Notes: a model not told the origin generated them from the sequence alone. 45,376 bases of DNA from Tianweitania sp. UT-5YL-CI-8 (GCF_030010215.1 NZ_JASCRR010000004.1:138822-184197), one strand, 5' to 3'. Counted from the first letter of the stretch, positions 35,601-42,965 are shown. Made by a program: numbers and translations.

Positions 35601-36528
35601 AGATCAGATCAGCGGTCGCCCGGTCCAGCCCCGCGACATGCCACGCCTCCGAAACGCCGCCGCTGCGCGTCGTCACCGCCGGCCGTATCCGGCATTCGCC
35701 GGCCCGCAGGTCGTTTCCGAACCATGACACCACCAGCGCGACATGCTCCAGCTCCGGGCACAGCATCTGCAACTCGTCCAGCGACGCTGCGATATCCGAA
35801 CCCGCATGCAGCACATGCCGGTTGACGGCCTCGCTCTCGCCGGGCCGGATTTCCTTTTCCACCACGCCGGTCGCCAGCCCGTATTCGGTCGCGCCGGGGA
35901 TCAGGCAGACCGCCTTGATCTTGCTGGGAACAGTGCCCAGCGGGCGCAGCACCTCGAACTGCAATTGCGGCAGCCTGTTGCCGAAAGGCCCGATATCGAG
36001 ATTGTCGACCACCACATAGGCCGTGCCGCGATAGGCCGGCGTGTTGCCTGCGCCCTGCTTGGCCTCGATCAGCGGATCGGCAAGCTGGTCCTCCGCGCCG
36101 TTATAAACCCGCAGTTCAATGGTCGTGAGGTCGAGTTCCTTACCGTCCGCCCAGACCCGGCGAATGCCCGCAACCCTTCCCTCGCAGAGCGCGAAGGCGG
36201 CATTGGCGAAATAGGAATATTCGGTGACTTTCGGCCCGAACTTGCCCTGTCGGCTGGTTTCCGACACCTCCTGGAACCGTGTCGCCCAGATCAGCGTGCC
36301 GCCCAGCCGCGCCGTACCATAGATACGCGGCAGCGAAGCGCCTTCCTCGGCGGTGAAGGGCCGCGCGCCGGTCAGGCGCGGTCCTTCGATGCGCTGCGTG
36401 CCGCTGATCAGCGCCCGGTCCAGCATATAGCCGGCAACCGCGCCGGCCGCGGTGCCGATGGTCGCGCCGATAGGGCCGAGCAGGCCACCGATATAGGCAC
36501 CGGCCGCCTGCAGCAGGATTGTCGCCAT
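32695..36528 (-). CDS. GTA gp15: giant tail hub/fibre protein with TIM-barrel domain
   Basis: At 1277 residues this is the largest GTA protein. The N terminus is hydrophobic and glycine-rich (GLLGPIGATIGTAAGAVAG), followed by phage-tail sequence. A GTA TIM-barrel, glycoside-hydrolase-like domain lies in the middle (about 390-720, with TYGADWSEYFGHH, IDAVGIDNYMPLSDW and PIWFTELGCPAVDKG). A phage tail-3 type hub region follows, and then a C-terminal beta-rich fibre portion with fibronectin-like sequence. In RcGTA this protein tops the tail tip and contacts the host surface. The start has GGAG upstream and lies 2 bp after the gp14 stop. Confidence 0.93.
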   Translation of the reverse strand: MATILLQAAGAYIGGLLGPIGATIGTAAGAVAGYMLDRALISGTQRIEGPRLTGARPFTAEEGASLPRIYGTARLGGTLIWATRFQEVSETSRQGKFGPKVTEYSYFANAAFALCEGRVAGIRRVWADGKELDLTTIELRVYNGAEDQLADPLIEAKQGAGNTPAYRGTAYVVVDNLDIGPFGNRLPQLQFEVLRPLGTVPSKIKAVCLIPGATEYGLATGVVEKEIRPGESEAVNRHVLHAGSDIAASLDELQMLCPELEHVALVVSWFGNDLRAGECRIRPAVTTRSGGVSEAWHVAGLDRATADLISTHDGGPAYGGTPSDQSVKQAIAEIRSRGLKVTFYPFIMMDVPADTNLPDPYGEGTQPAYPWRGRITCDPAPLQPGNADKTALARDQIEAFCGSGAGDWGYRRFVLHNAHLAEAAGGVDAFLIGAELRGLTTLRDETGAFPFVEALCALADDVRGILGAQTKLTYGADWSEYFGHHPQDGSGDVMFHLDPLWSHPEIDAVGIDNYMPLSDWRDADHAGGNPDGFASPYDLAGLGAGIDGGEGFDWFYASAEARLNRDRTAITDGAYGKPWVYRYKDMVNWWSNPHHDRNDGVEAASPTAWQPRGKPIWFTELGCPAVDKGPNQPNVFPDPKSVENAVPYFSSGGRSDTAAQRFLQAHLGHWDAAADGFSDAANPASDVYAGRMVEASRCYIWAWDARPFPAFPLLQDSWADAGNWQLGHWLNGRASGVAVGDVINAVLGDHGLAKADVSGVEGTVQGYVVGDPASVRATLEPLQELFDLAVLEQPEGLLFRQAASAGEPVDVDELVVEGDATILELSRVADSDLPVEAILNFRDPMKDHQAGSARSRRVAQTGAQAGLSLPGTLEAGQAAALADEWLQRNRARREQLSFAVAGPRDDLVPGALVRLPGRLDGRDFLITQVEDGLTRRVQASEIVRTAPVPWTSGEAGSTAPTVLAGRPHVLFLDLPLGAGSDEPLDQFRLAIYQRPWRTQAVLVSPETSGFAVRGQVTRKASVGRLTEALAPGLFSGRPDRSAALTVEMFDAELMSVSRAQLLNGANALAMRSVNGVWEVLQFEHAEEVSPDIWRLTGLLRGQLGTEDAMASGALSGADVVVLDDAIAPAGLLAGEVGLDLKWRIGPAGVPIEGRHFVTRAETGGLRPLMPLAPAHLSATPQAGGAIAFDWIRRSRVDADNWTAAEVPLGEVREEYRVRVATVDGTKKRSAVIAEPSWIYAAADIGADFPVSDAAVVTVEQWSAAVGWGLPATLRISV

Positions 36529-36530
36529 GG

Positions 36531-36980
36531 TCAGTCTCCAGCTGGAAGCGAGGGAAAGGAAAAGACGGCGGCGATGCGCCCGCGCCAGCTCGGCACCAGC
36601 GGCGACGAAACGACGCCGGCGCGTTCATAGGCATGGATGAAGCGGCTCCGTTCGGTGAGAATGCCGGCATGCCGTGCCGGCAGATGCGGCCGCCATCGAA
36701 ACAGCAGCAGGTCGCCCACAGCCATGTCGGTCACCGGCTTTTCCGCGACATGCAGTCGACAGGCATCCAGCAGGCTATCGCCGCGTTCGGCGTCCGCCCA
36801 ATCCGCCGCATAGCTCTGCGGCGTCTCGGGCGCATAGCCGTACAGCCCTTGCCACACACCGAGCAGCAGGCCGATGCAGTCGCAACCGACGCCCTGCACC
36901 CGCCCCTGATGACGATACGGCGTGCCGATCCAGCGCTCCGCCTCGGCAATCACCGCGCATGCCGTGACGCTATCGCTCAT
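36531..36980 (-). CDS. GTA gp14: NlpC/P60-family tail peptidase
   Basis: The 149-residue protein is a cysteine peptidase of the NlpC/P60 family. Catalytic Cys35 is in GCDCIGLLLG, with His104 in RHAGIL and a further His116 in FIHAYE. In GTA and related phages it sits at the tail tip and opens peptidoglycan during DNA entry. Its ATG overlaps the gp13 stop (ATGA), so the two are coupled. Upstream in-frame codons overlap gp13 and are not needed. Confidence 0.93.
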   Translation of the reverse strand: MSDSVTACAVIAEAERWIGTPYRHQGRVQGVGCDCIGLLLGVWQGLYGYAPETPQSYAADWADAERGDSLLDACRLHVAEKPVTDMAVGDLLLFRWRPHLPARHAGILTERSRFIHAYERAGVVSSPLVPSWRGRIAAVFSFPSLPAGD

Positions 36981-37867
36981 GGCACCACCGGCCCGCCGTC
37001 GAACACGCCGTTGTCGGAGACATAGCCATAGGCCGTGTCGTTGCCGGGCAGATGCGGAAAACCCCGGAAGTTCAGGGCATTGGCAAATTTCGCCTTGCAT
37101 GTGGCGAAACTCTTGTCGCAGCCGGCCTCGACAGTGAACGCATCTCCTGCCTCAGCCCCGCGCAGCGCTTCAGGCGGCACAACCAGCACGACACCCTCGG
37201 TGCCTGCGCGGTGATGCACGATCCGAAAAGCCCGACCCGCCGCGGCACCGGATGTCCATGTCAGCCGTCCGTGGCTGAACCAGCCCGGCTCGAAGGTCTC
37301 GATGCCTTCGACCAGAAGCGTGTCGACGCCCGGCAAGGCCAGCACCGTTCCCGTACCGGAAAAGCCTTCCTGCGCCAGAAGGAAGCCGCAACGGGCATCG
37401 CCCAGTTCGGCATCGCAGCGGCGGCTGATAATGCGCCCCTGCGGCCGGTCCAGCGTGTGCGACGCGCTCTGCAACTCGGCTACGAAGCTGTTGTCGCTGC
37501 GCACGATCTTGCCGATCGCTGCCTTTCGGATCACCGCATGAACGCCCGGCTCGCGCCAATTGACCAGCAGCGTCTCGACCACAGCGCCATCGTAGAGCCC
37601 TGCGGAAACGTCCTCGTCGCGGATGCGCTCCGACGACAGCGCGCCCTCGATGTCCTGCGTGTCGACCGCCATGCCCAGCGTGTCGCGAGCCTCGCTCGCG
37701 GTGAAGCCGCTGGCCGGCTCGTAGGCGAGGCCGCCGATCTCCAGCGTCCGGTCGTGGTCGGTGAATCCGATTGCCAAGCCGTCGCTGCGCGTCAGCCGCC
37801 AGCAATGGCACAGCGTCGTCACTGTCCCGACGAGATGTTCGGACAATGCCTCCGGATAGCGGCTCAC
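36977..37867 (-). CDS. GTA gp13: tail hub protein (DUF2163) with probable Fe-S ligands
   Basis: The 296-residue protein has an N-terminal DUF2163 region and a C-terminal phage BR0599-type region. Four cysteines, Cys151 and Cys160 (RRCDAELGDARCGF) with Cys250 and Cys257 (AGCDKSFATCKAKF), match the spacing of the 4Fe-4S ligands of lambda gpL-type tail hub proteins. The start is GTG, overlapping the gp12 stop (GTGA), with GGAGG about 8 bases upstream, so GTG is preferred over any later ATG. Confidence 0.92.
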   Translation of the reverse strand: MSRYPEALSEHLVGTVTTLCHCWRLTRSDGLAIGFTDHDRTLEIGGLAYEPASGFTASEARDTLGMAVDTQDIEGALSSERIRDEDVSAGLYDGAVVETLLVNWREPGVHAVIRKAAIGKIVRSDNSFVAELQSASHTLDRPQGRIISRRCDAELGDARCGFLLAQEGFSGTGTVLALPGVDTLLVEGIETFEPGWFSHGRLTWTSGAAAGRAFRIVHHRAGTEGVVLVVPPEALRGAEAGDAFTVEAGCDKSFATCKAKFANALNFRGFPHLPGNDTAYGYVSDNGVFDGGPVVP

Positions 37868-38511
37868 AATAACACCTCCACCAGCGGGATCGAAGGGATC
37901 TGGCCAGCGCGAAACGCCGTCAGGCTGAGCGTCAGCCTCTCAATGTCGAACCGCACCGGCACATGGAATTCGTAGCCCGCTGTCACCGTAGCGCCCGCGC
38001 CCGGCACCTGGCCTGCGCCAAAGACGATCTCGCCGCTCGCCGCGTCGAAGCCGAAGGCAGACGCCGGCCGCTCGATGCCACCCACCGCCACCTTCAGCGT
38101 CGGCAACACCGGCTTTGCAATACCCCGGCTGTAGGCGTCGTCGCCTGTGCCATAGGTCTTGACCAGCTTGAAGCGCACCCGCGCCCCATCGCCGGTGCCC
38201 AGCACCTGGTCGGTCGCGGCGGGCGCCTGTTCCGGCGGGCACGACTTCATGTCGAACGGGTCGCGAAACCGGAACGCGTGCAGCGAACCGCGCCGCGCTT
38301 CGAAAAACGCCAGCACCTCGTGCAGATCCTCCAGCGACCGCACTCCGGTTCCAGCATCGTAGAACCGCCTGGAATCGGCGAAGCGCGCATTGCGCTTCTC
38401 GCGGCCGGAGGTCAGGGTAACGATCTCGTTGCGGCGCTCAGGCCCTCCGGTCGCGCCGAAGGAGATGCCGAGCGGAAACGCGACATCGTGGAAATCGGAA
38501 AACGCGCTCAT
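37864..38511 (-). CDS. GTA gp12: distal tail protein (DUF2460)
   Basis: The 215-residue protein begins SAFSDFHDVAFPLGISFG, typical of DUF2460 proteins that form the distal tail ring joining the tail tube to the hub. Other family landmarks are RRFYDAGTGVRSLEDLHEV and FRFRDPFDMKSC. The ATG has CGGAG upstream, inside the end of gp11, and lies one base past the gp11 stop. Confidence 0.92.
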   Translation of the reverse strand: MSAFSDFHDVAFPLGISFGATGGPERRNEIVTLTSGREKRNARFADSRRFYDAGTGVRSLEDLHEVLAFFEARRGSLHAFRFRDPFDMKSCPPEQAPAATDQVLGTGDGARVRFKLVKTYGTGDDAYSRGIAKPVLPTLKVAVGGIERPASAFGFDAASGEIVFGAGQVPGAGATVTAGYEFHVPVRFDIERLTLSLTAFRAGQIPSIPLVEVLL

Positions 38512-38512
38512 T

Positions 38513-39043
38513 TCAAAGGCTCCGCGATCCGCGCGACACAGCCCGCGCCAGCATGCCGGTGATCTGCGCCTCCGACTTGCGGAAGGACGACGCATCTTGC
38601 GCGGTGACGTTGAAGACGATGCTCATCGGCCGTGCAGGTGCTGACGTCGCCACGCCAAGACTGCCGTCCGAACCGCGCTGCAACGGCAGGATCGCTTCCG
38701 ATCCCGCCTCGCCCATCAGGCCCATGCCGCCCTGCATCGGGAAATAGGTCGGCGCCGAAACGACGCCGCCCTTGGCGAACGGCATCACGGCACCGACGAC
38801 GCTCGACAGCAGCGAACCCACCAGCGATTGCAGCGGCTTCAACCCTTGCTCCAGCGCCATGCCGGCGAGGTTCAGGCCGAGACGCCGCAACACATCGTCG
38901 AGCTCGCGCCCACTGATGGCGGCACTTTTCAGCGCGCCGGTCAGTTGCGCGCCGAAACTGCTCGACAGCTTTTCCAGATTCTGCAGCGCCGCCTGGAACG
39001 GCGCCGTATCGGCCTGGATCGAAACGGTGACGTCTTCAGCCAT
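38513..39043 (-). CDS. GTA gp11: short tape measure protein
   Basis: The 176-residue protein is the tail length ruler. It has an amphipathic N-terminal half, a central hydrophobic stretch (SLVGSLLSSVVGAVMPFAKG), and the family-typical GGVVSAPTYFPMQGGMGLMG and EAGSEAILPL. Phage tape measures are usually several hundred to over a thousand residues; RcGTA gp11 is about 220. The product here would specify an even shorter tail. AAGGAG precedes the ATG, which overlaps the gp10.1 end by 8 bases. Confidence 0.88.
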   Translation of the reverse strand: MAEDVTVSIQADTAPFQAALQNLEKLSSSFGAQLTGALKSAAISGRELDDVLRRLGLNLAGMALEQGLKPLQSLVGSLLSSVVGAVMPFAKGGVVSAPTYFPMQGGMGLMGEAGSEAILPLQRGSDGSLGVATSAPARPMSIVFNVTAQDASSFRKSEAQITGMLARAVSRGSRSL

Positions 39044-39263
39044 GCTGATCTCCTTGTCTGTCGGGATAGTTGAGCATCAGCGCATCGAGCGCCTGCCGGC
39101 TCGGACCGTGCGTCTGCGCCGGCGCCAAAATGCTGGCGGCGCGTTCGAATTCGCGCGGCGTCATGCTCCAGAACGCTTGTGGGGAAAGCCGCAGCAGCCC
39201 GAGCCCCACCGCCATAACCCGCTCCCAGGGAAAGGCGGCCGGCGCGGGCGCTGCGGCACTCAA
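39036..39263 (-). CDS. GTA gp10.1: small tail assembly chaperone (DUF2376-type), TTG start
   Basis: The 75-residue protein has the short conserved core FPWERVMAVGLGLLRLSPQ, FWSMTPREFERA, of the small phage tail assembly chaperones encoded after gp10. The best start is a TTG at 39263 that overlaps the TGA of gp10 (TTGA), giving coupling. The first ATG (39215) would cut off the conserved FPWERV, so it is unlikely. Together with gp10 it probably helps build the tail tube around the tape measure. Confidence 0.8.
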   Translation of the reverse strand: MSAAAPAPAAFPWERVMAVGLGLLRLSPQAFWSMTPREFERAASILAPAQTHGPSRQALDALMLNYPDRQGDQHG

Positions 39264-39589
39264 GGGTTTTGCGGGGCAGCCCCGCCGAATGTCGCGGTCA
39301 AAAGCTCGGCGGCGATTTCGGCAAAACCCGCCGCGCCGCGTTCGGCCTGCATCGCAGCGACGTCCCTGTCGGAGACATCGGCTCCGCCACCCCGCAGCCC
39401 CGCGCCGATCAGCCGGATCAGGTCGGTCGCCGAAAGCTTTCCGCTGGAAAACCGCTGCACCAGCGCGCTCAAATCGTCGGCGGCATAGGCTGCTTCCAGC
39501 TCCGCCAGCGCGCCCAGCGTCAGGCACAGCCTGCGCGTCTGCCCGTCGAGTTCGGCTGCGATTTCGCCGCGCCTGCGATTCGCGCTCAT
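39260..39589 (-). CDS. GTA gp10: tail assembly chaperone
   Basis: The 109-residue protein matches the GTA gp10/phage TAC family: a beta-rich start (RRGEIAAELDGQTRRLCLTLGA), then LAELEAAYAADDLSALV, and an Ala/Gly-rich C terminus. Its ATG overlaps the gp9 stop (ATGA). It is not expected in the finished particle. Confidence 0.88.
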   Translation of the reverse strand: MSANRRRGEIAAELDGQTRRLCLTLGALAELEAAYAADDLSALVQRFSSGKLSATDLIRLIGAGLRGGGADVSDRDVAAMQAERGAAGFAEIAAELLTATFGGAAPQNP

Positions 39590-39996
39590 GGCGCCACCGT
39601 GAAGCTGACGACCCCGGCCGATTCCAGCGCGATCTCGAAGGTCAGCTCGCCGTCATGCGCGCCGGTATATTCCAGCGCCGTGATCTGGAACGGCCCCTCG
39701 ACCGTGCCGAAGCCCGGCACCACGACCTGCCACGGTACGATCTCTCCGGCAAAGAACCGCATCCGGATCAACCCGTCGGACTGCGCGTCCTTGAAGATGC
39801 CCGCCCCGCTCAGGCTCGCCCGCTGCACACCGCTCCCGGCCAAAAGCTCGCGCCACCGGCCCGCCGAATCCGCGTCGGTCACATCGACCGTCTGGCTGTT
39901 GAAGGCGATGCGTTTTGAGCGCAGCCCCGCAACGGTCACAAACGCCGCCTCATGCTGGAGCTTCAGGAGAATATCCTTGCCCTTCTGTGCGACCAT
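39586..39996 (-). CDS. GTA gp9: major tail (tube) protein, TP901-1 type
   Basis: The 136-residue protein matches the TP901-1 family of tail tube proteins, with MVAQKGKDILLKL at the start and FQITALEYTGAHDGELTFEI near the end. It should stack as rings to form the short tail tube. The start has an ideal ribosome binding site, AAGGAGG, the strongest in the cluster, which fits a high-copy structural protein. Confidence 0.92.
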   Translation of the reverse strand: MVAQKGKDILLKLQHEAAFVTVAGLRSKRIAFNSQTVDVTDADSAGRWRELLAGSGVQRASLSGAGIFKDAQSDGLIRMRFFAGEIVPWQVVVPGFGTVEGPFQITALEYTGAHDGELTFEIALESAGVVSFTVAP

Positions 39997-40020
39997 TGCC
40001 GCCTCCTTGATCTGTTGGAA

Positions 40021-40431
40021 TTATTCCAAATGCTCGGTCACGGCGCGGAACCGGACGACGCTGCGCGTCGCCAGGAACCGGTCGTCATACGCCGTCTCGC
40101 TGCCGAGAAAACGCAAGCTCACCAGGTGATGCCCGTCGAGCAGCAGTGCCGCGTCGTCCAGGCAGGCCGCGACCGCATCGGCAATCGCCAGCGCCTGCTT
40201 CTTGCCCTTGCCGCGCGACCAGCAATGCAGCGTCACGAAATGCTCGCTGCCGCGCTCCGTCGCCGTGCTCCAGTCCGTCGTCGTGATGCGCCCGAAAGTG
40301 ACGTATGGAAACGCCGCATTGTCGGGCGCTGCGTCATAGATCCGCGCGCCGCCCAGCAACCCAGCCAGCGCGGCATCGCCGCTCAGCGCTGCGAACGCGG
40401 CCTTCTGCAGTTCACTCGTCCCCGAACTCAT
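40021..40431 (-). CDS. GTA gp8: tail terminator (DUF3168)
   Basis: The 136-residue protein is of the DUF3168 family, with ELQKAAFAALSGDAAL, GGARIYDAAPDNAAFPYVTF and a C-terminal strand RFLATRSVVRFRAVTEHLE. It caps the head-proximal end of the tail. The ATG at 40431 overlaps the preceding 65-codon gene by 20 bases. Further upstream codons in this frame overlap that gene and are unrelated to the family. Confidence 0.9.
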   Translation of the reverse strand: MSSGTSELQKAAFAALSGDAALAGLLGGARIYDAAPDNAAFPYVTFGRITTTDWSTATERGSEHFVTLHCWSRGKGKKQALAIADAVAACLDDAALLLDGHHLVSLRFLGSETAYDDRFLATRSVVRFRAVTEHLE

Positions 40432-40609
40432 CGAAGCTCTCCGGCAAATTGCGTTGCGTTGGGCTGCGCTCCCAGATGCTCGAGCCGTCCGCCCAGAATT
40501 TCGGTCGAGGACGACGGCGCTGCGTCTGGACATCGTCGGCGAGCGCATGCGCCTTGCCGCGCAGCGCGCTCATCAGCCCATCCAGGGTCAATCTCATCGT
40601 CGGCGTCAT
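40412..40609 (-). CDS. Small basic protein between gp7 and gp8, unknown
   Basis: The 65-residue frame starts with an ATG that overlaps the gp7 stop (ATGA) and ends 20 bases inside gp8, so it fits the tight overlapping pattern of the cluster. The N-terminal part (RLTLDGLMSALRGKAHALA) looks helical, the middle is basic (TQRRRPRPKFW), and the end is acidic (ESFDEFGDE). No counterpart is known to me in R. capsulatus GTA. A later ATG at 40597 is also possible. The overlapping layout argues for translation; the function is unknown. Confidence 0.55.
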   Translation of the reverse strand: MTPTMRLTLDGLMSALRGKAHALADDVQTQRRRPRPKFWADGSSIWERSPTQRNLPESFDEFGDE

Positions 40610-40941
40610 TGGCCCTGCTCCCTCACGCGGCACACCAGATAGCGGCCCGTCTCGTCCGGATCGTGCACGGTGAGGATGTCGAACAGCCGCTGGCTCTTGC
40701 GGAAGCGCATGCCGCTCGCCACGCCCTCGCGGTGGCGGATGGTGATACGGTGCGTATAGGTCTCCAGCGTCTGGTCGGCGCCGAAGCGGCTTTCGGCCGC
40801 CGCTGGCTCGATATGGCCGTAGGTCACGGCCGTCTCCTCCCAGCTCTCCGTCCGCCCGCCCATGCCGTCGGCAACGCTTTGCGCCGCCTCGATCGTCAGC
40901 CACGCCCGGAAATTGCCGGGCTCGATGAACATCGCCTGCAT
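40606..40941 (-). CDS. GTA gp7: head-tail stopper/closure protein
   Basis: The 111-residue protein matches the phage head-tail joining (SPP1 gp16-like) family: FRAWLTIEAAQSVADGMGG, the WEE segment, then THRITIRHREGVASGMRF and FDILTVHDPDETGRYLVC. It should seal the connector below gp6. The ATG shares its A with the gp6 stop (TGATG). A second ATG three codons later is possible. Confidence 0.9.
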   Translation of the reverse strand: MQAMFIEPGNFRAWLTIEAAQSVADGMGGRTESWEETAVTYGHIEPAAAESRFGADQTLETYTHRITIRHREGVASGMRFRKSQRLFDILTVHDPDETGRYLVCRVREQGQ

Positions 40942-41510
40942 CACAGCCTCCGTGTGCGATAGTGGGAAATCAGCCGGTCGTAGCCGCCGGGATAGGACAC
41001 CGGCTGGTCGCCGGGACCATAGGCGCCGCGAAACTCGTACCAGTGTCCGGCGAGAATCTTGATCGCCAGCCGCAGCGGATCGGGCACATCGGTGCCCGCC
41101 TCGCCGAAACCGGCGGTGAAATCGACCTCGATGCCGTTCATCGCCTTCAGCCGTTCCGGCTTCGGGTCGAAATGGAGCCGCGCCGGCCGCGACACGAGAT
41201 CGGCCTGATAGCTTCCGGCATCGACCAGCGACGCCTCGCCTTCCGAGCCATAGACGGTGATCGACAGAATCTCCCGCACCGGATGCAGCGGTATCGAAAG
41301 GCAACCCTCGCGGGACACCCCATTCGCCACCAGCCTCCAGGCCTGGTCGATCAGCGCCAGGCCGGTCGTCCGCTCGACATCCTGTCGCGCGGCGCGGATC
41401 AGCCCTTCCAGCAGCACATCCTCGCTCGAATGCTGCACCCGAAGATGCGCCTTCATCTCGGCCAGCGTCACCGGCTCCGCCGAGGGTTCGACGGTTTTCA
41501 CAAGCGTCAT
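40941..41510 (-). CDS. GTA gp6: head-tail adaptor protein
   Basis: The 189-residue protein is of the phage gp6/phiE125 gp8 connector type, with EPVTLAEMKAHLRVQHSSED, IRAARQDVERTTGLALIDQ and a C-terminal AIKILAGHWYEFRGAYG. It should form a ring under the portal. The start at 41510 has GGGAG 9 bases upstream. It is the only GTA gene in the window that begins after a real gap (198 bp), and that gap contains an intrinsic terminator, so its expression is probably uncoupled from the head genes. Confidence 0.9.
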   Translation of the reverse strand: MTLVKTVEPSAEPVTLAEMKAHLRVQHSSEDVLLEGLIRAARQDVERTTGLALIDQAWRLVANGVSREGCLSIPLHPVREILSITVYGSEGEASLVDAGSYQADLVSRPARLHFDPKPERLKAMNGIEVDFTAGFGEAGTDVPDPLRLAIKILAGHWYEFRGAYGPGDQPVSYPGGYDRLISHYRTRRL

Positions 41511-41535
41511 GGTTGTTTGCTCCCGGCTTGAACAG

Positions 41536-41565
41536 AAAAAGGCCCCGGAATTTGCACCCAGGGCC
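41536..41565 (-). terminator. Intrinsic terminator between capsid (gp5) and adaptor (gp6) genes
   Basis: On the minus strand GGCCCTGGG pairs with TCCGGGGCC (9 pairs, two of them G-U) around the 7-nt loop TGCAAAT. The run TTTTTC follows at once (41540 down to 41535). This is a textbook intrinsic terminator, 26 bp before the gp6 start codon and 143 bp past the capsid stop. It should lower tail-gene transcription relative to capsid. Confidence 0.8.
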
Positions 41566-41615
41566 AATGTGGATCGCGGAACTGCTTCAGAACTCGCTCC
41601 GGTGAGTCAGATGGC

Positions 41616-41682
41616 GCGGTTTTCGAGAACCGGAGCGGAGCGTACGTTCAGGTACGTGAGCACCGGAAGCGCAGAAAGCCGC
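41616..41682. repeat. 67-nt hairpin element, copy 1
   Basis: The element has an outer stem GCGGTTTTC/GAAAGCCGC, a middle stem CCGG/CCGG, an inner stem GCGTAC/GTACGT and a 6-nt loop. A second copy of equal length lies at 45260-45326 with 55 of 67 bases identical. The direct repeat GTCAGATGGC flanks it (41606-41615 and 41683-41692). It sits in the gap after the capsid gene. Confidence 0.85.
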
Positions 41683-41708
41683 GTCAGATGGCCTCCGGAG
41701 TAGAGTTC

Positions 41709-42965
41709 TCAAGCTGTTCCAAACTTGAGCAGCTTGATCGCGTCAAAATCCTGAACGCCGCCGCCGACGCGCTTGGTGGTGTAGAACAGCACATAGGGCT
41801 TGGCCGAATACGGGTCGCGCAAGACGCGCACGCCCGTGCGGTCGACCACCAGATAACCGCGCGAGAAGTCGCCGAAGGCAATCGGCGTGGCGTCGGTCGC
41901 CGCATTCGGCATGTCCTCCGCCTCGACCAGCGGAAAGCCCATCAGCATCGCCTTCTGGCCCACCGCCGCCGGCGGCTGCCAGAGATAGTTGCCGTCGGCA
42001 TCCTTGAGCTTGCGGATCGCGCCTTGCGTCTTTCGGTTCATGATCCAGTTGGCGTTCTGGCGATAGCCCGCCTTGAGCGCATAGACGGTATCGATCAGCA
42101 CGTCCGAGGGGTTGGAGGCCGGCAGCTGCCCGGCGACCCCCGTCGCGATATAGCCGATCTGCTCCCAGACCCAGCTCGACTCGGCGACCTTGGTGTAGTC
42201 GAGGAAGCCGCGCGGTTTGTTGACGCCGTTGCCGCTGACGAAGGCTGCGCCCTCCTGCTCGGCGAAGGCGGCTTCGACCTCGGCCGAAATCCACTGGTCG
42301 AGATCGACGATGCTGTCCTCCAGCAGCGAGGCGGTCGCCGCCGGCATGGCGTACAGCTCCATGGTCGGGAATTGCAGCTCGGCCAGCGTCGGCGTCGCGG
42401 TCTGCGGCCGGGCCGCCGTTTCGGCCACCCAGCCTACGGCCGGTCCGCCCAGCGCGAAGGGCTTCTTCAGCACCGCTGCCGAAACCCGGCGCACCGAAGC
42501 GATGGAGCGGATCGGCGACAAGGTCGAAAGCCGCTTGCCGATCTCGGCCTCGGTCTCGTCCGGCACCAGATAGCCGCCGTCCTGGCCGGAGCCGTAGGAC
42601 ATCGCCTTGCTGTCGAGCGCCCGCAGCGCCCGGTCGTCGCCGCTGCGCATATAGGCGTCGAAAGCCTGCTTGCGCTCGGGCGTCGAGCGGCGTTCGCCAT
42701 CGCCCAGCCCCGGCCGCAGCCGGTTCAGCGACATGCCGTCTATGGCCCGTTTCTGCTCGTCGAGTGCTTGCGAAATACGCTCGACCTTCTGCACCGTCAC
42801 GGTGTCGGCGCCCAGCCGGCCTTCCATCTGGGCCAGCTTCTGGTCGTTGGCGTCCTTGAACGCCTCGAAGGTGGTCATGAACTCGCCGAAGGCGTCCTTC
42901 AGGTCGAGATAGTCGCCCGCGCCGGATTTGGTTTCCGGGGCGCGGCTGTCAACGATGTCTGTCAT
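41709..42965 (-). CDS. GTA gp5: HK97-fold major capsid protein
   Basis: The 418-residue protein has an N-terminal helical, charged scaffold-like region (about 1-110, coiled coil in 25-85) that the prohead protease would remove. An HK97-fold capsid domain follows: GSGQDGGYLVPDETEAEIGK, VGWVAETAARPQ, ASLLEDSIVDLDQWISAEV, GFPLVEAEDMP, RVLRDPYSAKPYVLF. The length and layout match RcGTA gp5. Its start lies 17 bases inside the protease gene. It is the last gene before the internal terminator. Confidence 0.95.
   Translation of the reverse strand: MTDIVDSRAPETKSGAGDYLDLKDAFGEFMTTFEAFKDANDQKLAQMEGRLGADTVTVQKVERISQALDEQKRAIDGMSLNRLRPGLGDGERRSTPERKQAFDAYMRSGDDRALRALDSKAMSYGSGQDGGYLVPDETEAEIGKRLSTLSPIRSIASVRRVSAAVLKKPFALGGPAVGWVAETAARPQTATPTLAELQFPTMELYAMPAATASLLEDSIVDLDQWISAEVEAAFAEQEGAAFVSGNGVNKPRGFLDYTKVAESSWVWEQIGYIATGVAGQLPASNPSDVLIDTVYALKAGYRQNANWIMNRKTQGAIRKLKDADGNYLWQPPAAVGQKAMLMGFPLVEAEDMPNAATDATPIAFGDFSRGYLVVDRTGVRVLRDPYSAKPYVLFYTTKRVGGGVQDFDAIKLLKFGTA

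Noticed and set aside
33625-35727. 700-codon plus-strand frame opposite GTA gp15
   Set aside because: Antisense shadow with biased composition; gp15 is unambiguous on the minus strand.
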